Shown here: in pieces, positions 1 to 12,000 of the stretch
Layout: each line of letters begins with the position of its first letter
Position numbering within the stretch: the first letter of the stretch is position 1
From: Manihot esculenta
Taxonomy: Eukaryota > Streptophyta > Magnoliopsida > Malpighiales > Euphorbiaceae
Reading direction: 5' to 3'
Assembly: GCF_001659605.2 (NCBI RefSeq)
Contig: NC_035172.2
Coordinates: forward strand, 34,585,342-34,649,341
Length of the DNA: 64,000 nt
Program-made: the position numbers and the translations under genes
Notes under the pieces: model-generated
Seen by the model: only the letters and a program-made list of their open reading frames with translations
Databases searched by the model: none
What the model was told of the DNA's origin: nothing

Positions 1-96
1 ATATAGGAAAATCAACAGCAGTAGAAAAACCAGCAAGTCTCCATAACTCAACAGCTATTGGACAAGGCAGAAAAACATGCGAAATAGATTCATCAT
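1..96 (-). pseudogene. LINE polyprotein fragment, distal part of the zf-RVT domain
   Basis: Read on the minus strand, this stretch is open and encodes the second half of the reverse-transcriptase zinc-binding (zf-RVT) domain of a plant L1-type LINE. It supplies the H-x4-C half of the knuckle (ESISHVFLPC) and then a typical PIAVELW segment, and it runs off the left window edge. It continues the fragment at 2544-3155: the two are separated by the solo LTR at 97-2543, and bases 92-96 (ATCAT) are one copy of the target duplication. Removing the LTR and one duplication copy joins the parts in frame. It is a non-functional transposon remnant. Confidence 0.85.
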
Positions 97-289
97 TGTA
101 ATACCCGGCTAGATTCCGGCATCGGAATCCCTACCTTCCGGCGGAAGCTCCGTTGGAATCTGGAATTTTGATGATGCCAGAGTCTTCTTGTAGGGTAAAA
201 GGTGTTTTCTAAAATGTTTTTACTGATTTCATGGTTTTAAATGAAAAAGATTTGAGTTTTGAAAAGAAAAGACCAATGAGGCATTTGCC

Positions 290-1345
290 AGGTTCGGCCG
301 CCGAAAGTGAAGTTCAGCCGCCGAACATGGGAAGGTTTCGGGAGTGCCTTTGGCCTCCGAAAGCCCTGTTTGAATGAACCAAGGTTCAGCCGCCGAACCT
401 CAAGTTCGGTCACCGAACATGCATGAGTTTAGGGGGCACGTTAGGCTGCCGAAGGTGGTTCAGCAGGCCAACTATAAAGAGCCCTCAGATCGAAAATGGG
501 CGAGTTTTCTCCCCATTCTCGAGCTCAGGTGAGTTTTGGTCCTCCTTTGGTCATTTTCATGTTTTCCTCTACCCATCCTTCAAAGTTTTTATGAGATCTT
601 CCATTTATTTTGAAGTTTTGAAGTTTTGATCAAGATTTTGAGAGCTTGGAGACTTGTAGAGCTTGGGTCCTCCATATCTCAAGCTTTGGGTCACACCAAC
701 CCTCGATCTTCAAGAGGTAAGTGTAGATCCTTGCTTCTCTACTGTTTTAATGAAGTTTTAAGTGAGTTTATGGGAGTTTTTATGGGTAGATATGCATGTT
801 AGGGTTTATGTGGGTTTTGTGCCCAATGTGTGTTTATGTGATGTTATGTTGAATGTTTAAGCTAGTTTATACATGTGGGAGAGTGTATGCATGATTGGGA
901 AAGAGTAAGTGAGATTATGGGGTGTTTGATGGTTTTGGCCTATATGGGTCATAAACTATTTATGCATGCTTTGGATGTGGTTTTTGGAGTTTGAATCTAG
1001 TTGTTAAGCTCCTTTATGCATGACTAAAGGTTTATGCATGGTTTTGAGAAGTTTATGCATGTTTAAAAGGTTGGATGCTTGTTTTGGGGGTTTGGGAGAC
1101 TTGTATGCACAAGGGCTGAGTTCTGGAAGAACTCAGGTTCGGCCGCCGAAGGTGGTTTCGGCCGCCGAACATGCCTATGGATGCATGGTTTGGCCGCCAA
1201 ACCTTGCCCCCGAAAGTTGTGATTCAGAGCTGAAGCAGACTTTCGGCCGCCGAAGGTGATGTTCGGCCGCCGAAGGCGCCCCCGAACCTGCATGACTTTC
1301 GTCTCTGGAAGGGACCTTCGGCCGCCGAAAGTGCCGCCGAAAGTG
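290..1345. repeat. Cluster of GC-rich palindromes (TTCGGCCGCCGAA type) in the solo LTR
   Basis: About ten exact or near copies of the self-complementary-ended motif TTCGGCCGCCGAA occur, around 296, 313, 382, 403, 1138, 1158, 1190, 1242, 1262 and 1318. They fall in two groups, 290-420 and 1135-1345. Each can form a short CG-rich hairpin and contains several CpG sites. The motif is unlike the AT-rich surroundings. Confidence 0.75.
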
Positions 1346-1768
1346 CCCTGTCCAGCCTTTTCTTGGGTGTTTTCTATGCATGTTTCTATGATGTTTTAGG
1401 GGGTTTTTGGGGAGTTGCTTATGAGTTGTTTAGAGTATGTTTGGCACCTCATTCGAGTCCACCTGTGTAGGATCGGACCCGAGGGACCGAGGAGGCCATC
1501 AGTGTTAGCCGTTTCAGAGTCGGCCCAGAGCTAGTCAGAGGTGAGTGGAACTAAACCTAATGTTTTAAATAAAGAAATTAAAGGTTTTTAGAGCATGATC
1601 CATGCATCATAAATGCCATGATATGTATTAGGTTGTTTTGCATTAGAATCCACGAATATGATGCATTGCATAATATGTTGTTGATGTGGATGAATATTTG
1701 ATGATCCTTAGCCCTCAGTATGAGATGAGATAATATGATATGAAATGACATGGTATGAGACAGAAAGC

Positions 1769-1925
1769 CCAGGTGTGGCCTAATCGCCCCTGGCATCACG
1801 TATATGTAAGGAAAGACCAGGTGTGGCCTAATCGCCCCTGGCGTAGTTGGACATGTTGTGATATGAGTTATGTAAGCGAGTACTAGGTGTGGCCTCATCG
1901 CCCCTGGTATAGTTGGACATATTTC
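1769..1925. repeat. Three imperfect direct repeats with a CCAGG...CCTGG core
   Basis: Three units start near 1769, 1817 and 1883. Each carries a core reading roughly AGGTGTGGCCTAATCGCCCC, bounded by CCAGG and CCTGG arms that can pair. Units two and three are followed by TAGTTGGACAT. The spacing is uneven (48 and 66 bp). Confidence 0.75.
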
Positions 1926-2543
1926 GATATGTGGAGGGTTAATGGTGACAAGTTCATCCTTAATGTGATATGTTTGTGATGTGATGCATTTCATGATGGC
2001 ATACTTGTAAACGAACTGTTCTGCTAGTGTGGTTTCCGCTCACTGGGCTTTATAGCTCACCCCTCTCCCCTAACCCCAGGTTTGCAGGGTTAGAGATAGT
2101 CAGAAGATCAGCAGGTTATGTCTATGGTCAGATTCATGTAATAGATTAGTAGTGGACATGATGTAATGTAAGTTTATGTAATGATGTAAAAGAGTTGTTT
2201 TACAAAATGATATTATGTAATTTGTTCAGAATTATAGTATTGTGCTTGGCCCGAGTTGGATAATCCCTTTGTACATGAGTTTTTATTTTTATGTTGATGT
2301 ATGTATTGGACCGAGTTTGACATAGAGTATGCTGACCCTAGGGGTTCTATGAGTTCAGTCATAGTGCATACACAGGTCAAGCTGGTTAAAGGTAAAGTTT
2401 TAAATGTTTTATGGAAATGTTTGCTCATGTTTGGGATTATACCAGATGTACAGGATGTATGTTAGGCTTGCTACGGGTCCCGGCGGCCTTAAGCCGATCT
2501 GGATCCTAGCGCCGGTAGCGGTCCGAATTTCCGGGTCGTTACA

Positions 2544-3155
2544 ATCATGATCACAAAAAAGACATGCAGCAGGTACATGTATCCCACGCCTCAAAAGAAT
2601 ATCCCGAGTAGGAAGCACTCCACGACAAGCACGCCAAAGAAAATCACGAACTTTGGGAGGAACATCAAGAGACCAAAGACGGTTCCACCCATCATTATAA
2701 CTCAGCACACCAGTCTTACCCGACAATTCTAAGACACAAAAATAGGCAGATTTAACTGAGTACACACTCTTCTTATGCAAGTGCCAAATTAATTTATCCG
2801 GTTTTGGGAATAAAGGCAATGGAATAGTAAGAATAGCTCTCATATCAACAACACTAAAAATATTCATTAGCTTCTCTACATCCCAACGCAGCTCACCTTC
2901 AACAAACAAATCACATACTCTCACGGCTTCAGGAACAAATATCGACTCATCTAAAGGCATAAAATCAATATCCCGAGGAATCCAAGGGCAATTAACAACA
3001 AAAACCTGCTTACCATCACCAATTCGCCACCTTACCCCACGTTGCAACACTTGTTGAGAAGACAAAATACTCTTCCAAACGAAGTTATAGTTAGAACCTA
3101 ACCGAGCTGACAAAAAATTTTCATTCAGAAAATATTTAGTTTTGAGATGGAGTCC
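2544..3155 (-). pseudogene. LINE polyprotein fragment upstream of the solo LTR
   Basis: The minus strand is open from about 3155 down to the LTR boundary at 2544. It encodes the region between reverse transcriptase and the zinc knuckle of a plant non-LTR retrotransposon: a SARLGSN...FVWKSI segment, RWRIGDGKQV, SVKSAYF, then PPKVRDFLWRACRGVLPTRD and the first half of the knuckle, CLFC. These blocks are characteristic of plant L1-clade ORF2 C-termini and match the second LINE at 35.9 kb in order. The 5' end fades near 3155, where an in-frame stop appears, so the copy is 5' truncated. The open frame that continues past 2544 into the LTR is an artefact of the insertion. Confidence 0.85.
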
Positions 3156-4920
3156 ATTTTCTTATAAGCAAATTATAATTATATTAAAATTTTTCACCTC
3201 GGAAGCGAAAGATGACTGTATTATTGACTCGTGAATCCAAATATTTTGAATTGTTTAATATGATTGAATTATGCTGGCCATGTCATTCGTTTACAATTGT
3301 AATTGAATCACCAATTGAGTTTAAATTATTAATAAGGTTGGAATTGGTGATACCAACAATAAAAAATAATGAATATTTTACAAGTTATGTCACAATCCTT
3401 TCCAATTTTCATTAAAGAATCGATGAGATTGAGATTTGTGGCTACTATTACATGATGCGTTGCCACCTCGGATGACAGTAGGTAATTAATGCGTCCTATG
3501 TATGTTTTAACTACAAAGATAATGAATTTCAAAAAAAAAAAAAAAGCCAAAATCTATCCCTAGATTTAGGGAGGCATTTTTCTTTCCTTCCTTACTATAG
3601 AGAGCCTCTGAATAATTCGGATTTGTGTCTTTCTGTTGCCTTCTCTTAATCCCTAGGTTGGGAAAGTGGTTGAACACACTTTTCCATTAAGTGAGTTTGG
3701 AAATATTTTATTTTTTAATAAATCAATTTAATTATATTAAAAATATATATGTGATATTATATAATAATTTTTAAAATTTTTTTGTGATGTTTATTTTTTT
3801 TTTTTTCAGTTTTATCCCATATAGATTATAAAAAATCTAAATTATATATAATATAGAGCACAAAACTATTAAATAATTTGAGTTAATCATTCTGAATTAA
3901 GTGAAAAATAGATACAAAAATTATTTGGATCAATTTAGACCGTACTGTTTCAATTGGTATTAAAATCACTCTAAATTAGACAGATAAATTTATGCAGAGT
4001 TAATGGACCTGCGCACAGAAAGAGCTACCGTATGAGACAAGATAGAGCCATTCAAGGTATTAATAAACTACAATATTCGAGAGTCCATTTTTTATTTAGC
4101 CATTGTATCCGATTCAGTTTCTAATGCGACTTCTGTCCCACATTAACTATTTTGATTTAAGTGAAAAGTGAGTTTAAAAATTATTTGAATCAATTTGGAC
4201 CGGACTATTTTATTTTTTATTTAATTAAATAATTTAATAGTGTAAAATAATTTATTATTTTCAGCTGTATGTGAGTTGTTGTAGTCCACTATTCATCATC
4301 TTTTATCTATTGCTTGTGCTAAATAGTTGTGCAATTGCGACTATTGAAATGGACACTACAAGTACTTCCTTTATAATTTTGGATAAAATGGAAAAAGAAA
4401 ATGAAATTTATATTATTAATTCCACTATGAAAGGATTAGAATAAACGAATCAAAGCTATCGCCAAACGTGAAATTAATTGGTGGAAATAAATAACTAATT
4501 TAATTAAAAATATTATTTTAATCTCTTGATTTCTACAATTAAATAGTTGTTTAAAATTTATTATATTGAATATTATAAATAAATAACACGTGCATATAAA
4601 AAAATTTAAAACATAATAAATTATGAATAAATTTATTTTTTATAATTTTTTTTATTATTTTGCACATGAATGGAAAATATAGCAGCCTTCACTTATAAAG
4701 TTCCATATGAATTTTTTAACGGTGATTGTTTAAATTATCTACTTCTTTTATCCAATTGGAAGGGATTTCAGTTAGATGATCATGCAACCTAATAAGTGAT
4801 AGCAACTTAATCACTTATCAATTGTTAATTTTCTTATTTAATTTATTAGATTAATACTACCCAGTACCCAAAAAAATCTTTATTTTTTCTGATTTTCATT
4901 TATATTCAAATTTTGTACTA
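3156..4920. other. AT-rich intergenic region with a diverged direct repeat
   Basis: No gene is seen. A roughly 70-bp block containing AAAAATTATTTGRATCAATTT and GACCG occurs at about 3885-3958 and again at about 4144-4215 in the same direction. This may be the two ends of a decayed element. A short A-run lies at 3531-3545. Confidence 0.5.
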
Positions 4921-5220
4921 TAACGTTCTTATAAAATCCACCGAAAATAAAGTTTATAAATATATGTTCAAGTCAATTTGAGAAATCACTTGTTTCTCTT
5001 ATTTTTTTTATTTTATTTTCGAGTCACATATAATCGTTATTCTGCTACAGTATCAACTATTCCTAACACACAGAGTCGTATGTACGGATGCACCTGTTTG
5101 CCCATGTATCATTTAATTTCCTTCAGCGTGCATGATGATAGAGCCATGGTGTAATCAAACCTGCTATCTTACTCCTCGTCACATCACAGGTGTTAGATTC
5201 TCTTGATGGATCCAAGTCTT
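4921..5220 (+). mobile_element. Truncated copy of the TGAT...ATCA LTR-like family (copy A)
   Basis: It shares the 5' block (AACGTTCTTATAAAATCCA here against TGATGTTCTGAAATC in the best copy), the GTATGTACGGATG block, the CATTTAATTTCCTTCAG core and the TCACATCACA block with the other copies at 32-40 kb and 60-63 kb. Its 3' third is missing and no target duplication is recognisable. Confidence 0.6.
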
Positions 5221-5440
5221 GAATTTTTTAAAATAACTATTTTTTTAGTTGGATTTTTTAAAAAATTTTAGTTAGATGGTATGAGGGCAAAATAAAATAA
5301 AAATAACTTATTATTTCTGCAAATTCGAAGAGTAATGCATGAATTTGGTTTATAGTGAATTTAAAATATAAATATATGGTTGTATTTATTTTTATATAAA
5401 TTCTTTTATTATATGTTGAGTCTGCGTTAAGCATATTTTT

Positions 5441-5444
<4 letters not shown>

Positions 5445-5524
<80 letters not shown>
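5445..5524. repeat. (AT)40 microsatellite
   Basis: Eighty consecutive bases of perfect AT dinucleotide repeat. A shorter AT run is at about 9027-9052. Confidence 0.98.
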
Positions 5525-5526
<2 letters not shown>

Positions 5527-7990
5527 TATTATAATTAATCTCATTGTATAACTCCTGTTGGGAGATTTTGATTAAAATTTCTTAAGAATATATCTGATAA
5601 GTTATGCACAAAGAAATTATTTTTCTTTTTACAAATTTTAATTTGGTCTATTAATTCAAACGTTTTTGTTAATATACAGAAATATTCTAAAATTTTAATT
5701 TTATTAAAATTTATTATAATGTTAATAATAAGTTTAAATCAATTTTAACCAAAATATATTATCATTCGAGCTATTTGGTATTTGGTCCCGTGTTGATTTT
5801 ACCGATGATTCATCCGACGGTGCCTGAAGAAGGACTAATGATCTCCATGGTGTTGCCCGCAGCTTAAATTTTAATTATTATTTTAATAAATAAATCCAAT
5901 AAAAAAAGCAAAAAAGAAAAAACAGGCAATGCAACACCATCCGGCCCAGGCTCAGGCCCACTTTGTGTCTGGTTTGCCCATCACATAGTACACTGGAGAC
6001 TATTATGCACTGCGGGGATGATAATCTCACAACCTCGTTAAATCCGTTTAAAATGATGACCAATGGCATGCAACCATATCCGGACTTTTTGCCCATTTGA
6101 AATTTGGAAAAAATATTTATAACGGTCAAAATTTACATTAGATGCGTTTTATAATCGCACCAAACTCTGCTGCATTTTAAAAAAGCGCTATAATTTTCTT
6201 TTTAAATACATCGATCGGCACTGCCCGTCGAAATCTTCAATTATGGCCTGGTGACACTTATAATGGAGCTAAGCCAAAGTTTTTTTTTATTATTTTTTTA
6301 ATTATTAATATATTATAATAATATATTTATATTATATTAATTTAATAATATTATTTATATTATGTTTTTTATTATAATAAATATTTTTTATAATTTTTAA
6401 TATATTAATATTTAATATATTTTATTATTAATATTTAAATAAAAAATTATTATTACTATTTAATTTTAATGTCATAAAATTAATATTATGTTATAATTAA
6501 ATGTATAAAAATAATTTAGTAGTATTGTACATATTTATTCAATGATATAATTTTTCAATTATTTTTTATAATATATTTTGTTATTTTTAACATATTAATA
6601 TAATAATATTATAATTAAATAATACATCTGACACACATTTAATTATATAATAATATTGTTTTATAATTTTAAAAATAATTATACATTTAATTACTTAATT
6701 AATCTAATTATATAATAAATTAATTAGTTAATATTTATTTTTCTTCTTATAAATTATAAATAATTCAATCACATACAGTATTTAAAATTATGGTATTATT
6801 TTGCTATTAAATTATTGTAGAAGATTACTTGAGTTTTTTTATAATTTATTAAGAAAAAATTAATTAATTAATTAATTTAATCATAAAATAAATTAATTAC
6901 TTAATTAATTAATTAATTAATTTAATCAATCATAAAAAAATCCATGATGTCGTACAACATCTAATTATATCATAATTTTATCTTATAACTCTAAATATTA
7001 ATATATTTTATTATTAATATTTAAGTTAAAAATATTATAAATACTATATAATTTTAATATTATAAATTAATATTATTTTATGATTAGAAATATACAGTTG
7101 CATAAAACAGTTTAATAAAATATAAATTTAATTTTTATAATTTAATATTTATATTAATTAATTAATTAATCTATTTTTCTTTAATAAATTATAAACAATA
7201 ATGTGAATTCATAATTTTAAATATTAATATTTTTAATATATTAATACTTAATATATTTATCATTAATATTGAAATTAAAAAATATTATTAACAGTATATA
7301 AATTTAATATTATAAAATTAATATTATTCTACAATTAAACGTGTACAATTATATCAATGTAAATTTAATTTTTATTATTTTAATTATTTAATTCAATAAT
7401 TTTATATATATTTATAACAAAATAATTTTTTTAATCTCAAATTGATAAAAAAAATTCGCCATTATCATACACTTTAAAAGATAAACTTATTTTGATTGTT
7501 TTTTCCAATTTAGAAAAAGGTAGGCTTTAATAGTTCAATAAATAATTAAAGGATTCAGGTGTATGTGATCAAGGAAGTTTCCTATTATTATCTAATTACC
7601 TAATTCATTTATTAAAAAAAAAAAGGCTTTAATAGTTCATTTATTATTTAATTTTAATTTGAAAAACATAATATATTAATAAATTTATATATAAACGTAT
7701 TAATAAAATTATTAAAATATAAAAAATATTTTTTTTTAAATAATTGTCACGTTGAAAATGAAAATATTCATTTCATTTTAGTTTAAAAAATTTTGAGGAA
7801 AGAAAGGGAATAGTCACTCCCTCAAAAAGAAGAGGAAATGAATTGTGGCATTCCACGTGTTCCAACCAGAATTAGGTAACATGGAAAATCGATAACTTCA
7901 CAGGGGAAAGAAACATGAAATGATAAGATCGGTATATTATCATACAAAAAGTTACTCATTCAGTCATCCAGTTTCTTTCAATCTTTAAGC
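5525..7990. other. Extremely AT-rich intergenic sequence
   Basis: From about 6280 to 7750 the sequence is almost entirely A and T, with many TTAATTAA and AATATTA runs, and no gene can be supported. A slightly less AT-rich island lies at 5930-6090. The last 150 bp are the promoter region of the RING-H2 gene. Confidence 0.6.
7853..7860 (+). promoter_or_regulatory. G-box/ABRE-like element
   Basis: CCACGTGT lies about 135 bp upstream of the RING-H2 start codon. The CACGTG core is the binding site of plant bZIP and bHLH factors and a common abscisic-acid response element. Use by this gene is inferred from position only. Confidence 0.45.
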
Positions 7991-7994
7991 AGCC

Positions 7995-8486
7995 ATGTCT
8001 ACTCTCTATGAATTCCTCGCTCGCCTCTACACCGTAGCTACAGTTTTCTTCTGCCTCTTAGCACTCGAAGCCGTAATTCTATTCCGGTCGGTCACCGGAA
8101 GCATCACCAGTTCCGATAACCGCAACGCGATCAGCACAACCGAATATCTGCAGCTGATTGAAGAGAAAAATCCAGCAATTCTCTACACAGAAATGCTGAG
8201 AGAGCAATTGGTAATAGAATGCTCAGTTTGTTTATCGGAATTTTTGGAAGGAGAAAGTGTTAGGAATTTGAAATGCAAGCACACATTTCACAAGGATTGC
8301 CTCGACAAATGGCTGCAGCAATATTTGGCTACTTGCCCTCTTTGCCGGACAAAGGTGTTGCCCGATGAGATTGTTGCTGATTATCATCGCCTTCGAGACC
8401 AGACGGATCAGTATGATGGGAGTGATGAGGAGATGATTTTCTTGCTTTCTGCTTTACATGGTAATGGTTTACAGAGGATTTTCTAG
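7995..8486 (+). CDS. RING-H2 finger E3 ubiquitin ligase, XERICO/RHA2-like, membrane-anchored
   Basis: This is a complete, intronless 163-aa protein. A hydrophobic segment at residues about 10-31 ([20 protein letters not shown]) probably anchors it in a membrane. A canonical RING-H2 domain follows with C76, C79, C94, H96, H99, C102, C114 and C117, and W106 between the metal ligands as in active E2-binding RINGs. The C-terminus is acidic (DGSDEE). The family transfers ubiquitin from an E2 to substrates, and small plant members of this layout (XERICO, RHA2, BRH1) act in hormone and stress responses. The exact orthologue is not certain. The start is the first ATG after a leader with no long competing frame. 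A G-box lies about 135 bp upstream, which would fit ABA or stress control (inference). Confidence 0.88.
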   Translation: MSTLYEFLARLYTVATVFFCLLALEAVILFRSVTGSITSSDNRNAISTTEYLQLIEEKNPAILYTEMLREQLVIECSVCLSEFLEGESVRNLKCKHTFHKDCLDKWLQQYLATCPLCRTKVLPDEIVADYHRLRDQTDQYDGSDEEMIFLLSALHGNGLQRIF

Positions 8487-9027
8487 TTTCTTTCCTCCTC
8501 TTCCTCCTCTTCCTTGTATAAATTAAAATCCACAGATATTACTCTTATCCTTGTTTCTTCATAATGCTTAAACAAGAAATTTTTGGTATTCCTTGGAGAT
8601 TAATCATTTACTTATATCTTTACGATCCACATTAATTGAAGAAATTACTTTGTACAGAGGATTAGGATTTGTTTGAAAAATCAAAATGGGTGATTGCTTT
8701 GCTTTGCTTTTCTACTCTGATTCTATGAAGCTCCGGTGTATGGTATGTCGTATGAGTGTTGAATCAAAAGTTCAGTTGCTGAATATCTTTGTATTAGTGT
8801 TTTGATCTTTATGAGAATTGGGATTGTAATAGATAAAGCTAATTAAGCAGAGACAAGTGGAATGAAAATATCAACTGCTGAATCATAAAATAAACATAAA
8901 ATAGATAAATAAAATAATAAATATCAATGAGATTACAGAAAGGGCAGTAAAAATTGATGTACGATGAAGACAGTTGAACCACCAATGCAAGTAAGTCCTT
9001 GGGAGTGATGGGAAGCCTGTGTCTGTT

Positions 9028-9060
<33 letters not shown>

Positions 9061-12000
9061 TTAAATTAAATATTTCTATTAAATTAGTTAAAAGAAATAT
9101 ACATATAATTAAAATAATAAATATACATAGAATACAAATATTTCTACAAAGATATATTTACTGATATTTTCACATAAACAAAAAATACAAATTAAAACAA
9201 TAAATTTTGATAATTAAATAACCCATATTAATAAATTATTTTTTATCAATTAAAAATTTTATTTTTCATGAACAGATATTAAATTAATAAATAAATTATT
9301 ATTTAAAAAAAATTACCGACAATGTGATATTGAAAAGAAAAATTAATTAAGTGTATTTTTAAAAGTTGAAGGATTACCAAATTTAGAAATTGCTCAAAAG
9401 CTATCTTATTGAAAAAAAAAAAAAGACTTACATAAAGTCAGACCTTGTGGTGTTAAATGCAATTCAATATCCGACGTTGACAAAAGTTTTCGATTGGCTC
9501 ATCCAAACAACTGTACTTTTTAAAAAAAAATTTAATTTTAATTCTTATAATTCGACTGTGAAGATAATATGTTTTTTCATATGGATAAAATTAAAATACA
9601 TAGACAAAATTCTTTATTTTTAAAATTCGATGGATATAATTATTTATTTTGATATAATCTAAAAATCATAAAATATTATAAATATTTTATTTATTTTAAA
9701 AATAATCATGAACAATTAGTACATTAATTTTATTATACTTTACAGATTTAAAAGTAATTTATCCAAAAAGGTGGATGAGGGAGAATGATAGCTTCCTTGT
9801 GGGGCTAGAGGTAATGGAGTATTGGCCAATAGGCATAATACTTTTTTTTTTTTGTCTGATGCATTTTATTCCATACTTTTCTCTGAATGATTTCTCTGAG
9901 CTCAATAACTGCATACCATTTATTCCTATACTTTTGGAAATATCAGACTACTTCAATTTGTTTGATATTTTCAACCTACATTGACATCAAAATATCTTTT
10001 AAAAAATTTCATTATTTCATCTTATTATTTTTAATCAAAATTATTCTTTTTTTTTTAATAAAATTTGTCATAACCACAACTTTATTTCATAAAATCATGC
10101 ACCATAAATAAAATCTACTAATAAATAATTATGTAAATTTATAGTCAGACATCACCATTCTTTTGTAAAAATATAATATGTATACATAAGAAAAAAATTA
10201 AATTTCTGTCAAGATATTTGAATTTCAACCAATAAAATTCCAACGGCTAATGTAATTTTCAAAGACATAAATGAATCCATTTATTAGTGAGCTACTTGCT
10301 AGACTCGACTTTAATCCAGTCAAATTTCAGCAATCAATGAATTTGAATAGTTCAGAAAATTCGAATTCAAGTTTTATACCAAGCAATTTGGAAGCTTAAT
10401 TTTAATTTAAAAAAAAAAAAGATGAAAATATTATTAAATTGAATCAAAGATTGGAACTACCAAAATAAGCTCAGAAGGCTGACCTGTTGGGTCTGCTATT
10501 TGTTTATTGGGCTGTCTTAGACAATAAACAAATACTATTGGTAATGGAAGTGGGCCTTAAAACATATCCAAAACTCAGAATTTATTTAATTATACAGTAA
10601 TCTATATATTTTTTTTATTTGCTTAGTATTTTATTTTTCTATTTTTTAAATATTTCTCTTATTTTCTCCAATTTAATTGGAGCAATTAAAGTATTTAATT
10701 TTTAAATTTTAATTAGAACTTTAAAAACTTAAATTTAAATTCAATACTTCTTTATCTATATATGATAAACTAAAGTTCAAATTTAAAAAGTTTATTTTTT
10801 TTAATTTCTTTAAATTCTTAATGAGGTCAAGTTAAAAAAAAAAAAACTACACGATTTTTCTATTTTTTTAAATTTAAAGTTAGTAATATTTATTTGCAAT
10901 TATTTTCTAATTTTTCTTAATTTAAAGTTAGTAATATTCATTTGTAATTGTTTATAACTTTGAAGTTTTAATTTAAATTCATTATTGCATGTATAACAAC
11001 TTATTAATACCTTATAACATTAGAGAAATTATAAATGTTTGAATATTTTAATTTTCACTTTTCTTCATATTATTTGTATAAATAATTATTTAGTATTTTT
11101 AATAATTAATTATCATTTTTAAAAAATCTAGATTATTTATGTAAATAAATCTAATTTAATATTAGTATTTTTTTCTATTTTCTTTAAAAGTTATTAATGA
11201 GGTTATTAAAATAACAAAGCAAAATGATGTTCTATTGTTAATATTAAAATATATTAATAATTATTTATAATAATTTAAAATTTATACTCATTACATTTCT
11301 ATGTAATTTTATAAGTATATAATGGATAAAATTTAATAAAATTTATGATTTAATCTCTATCATTTTAATAAAAAATAATGACATTTTATATATTTTTTTT
11401 ATTATTAATAAAATATTTTTTTATTAAATTCCTTCTTAGGCAGGCATAAATTAAAAAAAAATCAACTTAGATATTAAAAAGTATAGGAACTAGATGATTA
11501 TAAATTTTCTTAATCTAAATTTTAATATAATGGCTTCTGTTTATATAATTAAAATTTAAAGATTGAATATTTTTTCATTAAAAAAGAAGGACCAAATTAA
11601 AGTTTTTATTAAATTTCAGATACTAGATTGTAATTTGTCCTTAATTATATTATGTCCTCTGTCCAGTACTAAATTTCAATAACATTGACACAAAGTGATT
11701 TTATTTCAGTATTTTTTTAAAGTTTGAAATTAAAATCAATTAGTAATATCTAAATATAGATATATAATTAAAATTTATAAAATTAAAGCATAATATATAA
11801 TTAAAATAAGTGCACTAGATTTAATAATTAGTTTACTCAAAAATCAATAAATTTAGTAATAAAAAACTTATATTTATCTTCCTTTCACATGTGCCTTAAA
11901 TTCTCCGATAAAAACAATGAGGAATTTGATACAAACATTCAAATAAGAATAATGATTATAACGTAATTTTTCTTTTAATCTCAATTCGTGTTAGGACAAT

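Larger units (their letters stand above)
97..2543. mobile_element. Solo LTR, probably Ty3/gypsy (2447 bp)
   Basis: The element begins TGTAATACCCGG and ends CCGGGTCGTTACA, giving TG...CA termini inside an imperfect inverted repeat. It is flanked by perfect 5-bp target duplications ATCAT at 92-96 and 2544-2548. It has no gag or pol coding, primer-binding site or second LTR, so it is a solo LTR left by recombination between the two LTRs of a full element. Long LTRs of this size are typical of some plant gypsy lineages, but the lineage is not determined here. Short open frames inside it are not supported as genes. Two internal repeat clusters are listed separately. The element interrupts a LINE. 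Confidence 0.9.

Noticed and set aside
1020..1381. Open frames on both strands in the 5' LTR region
   Set aside because: They result from GC-rich palindromes inside a solo LTR. No homology is recognised.
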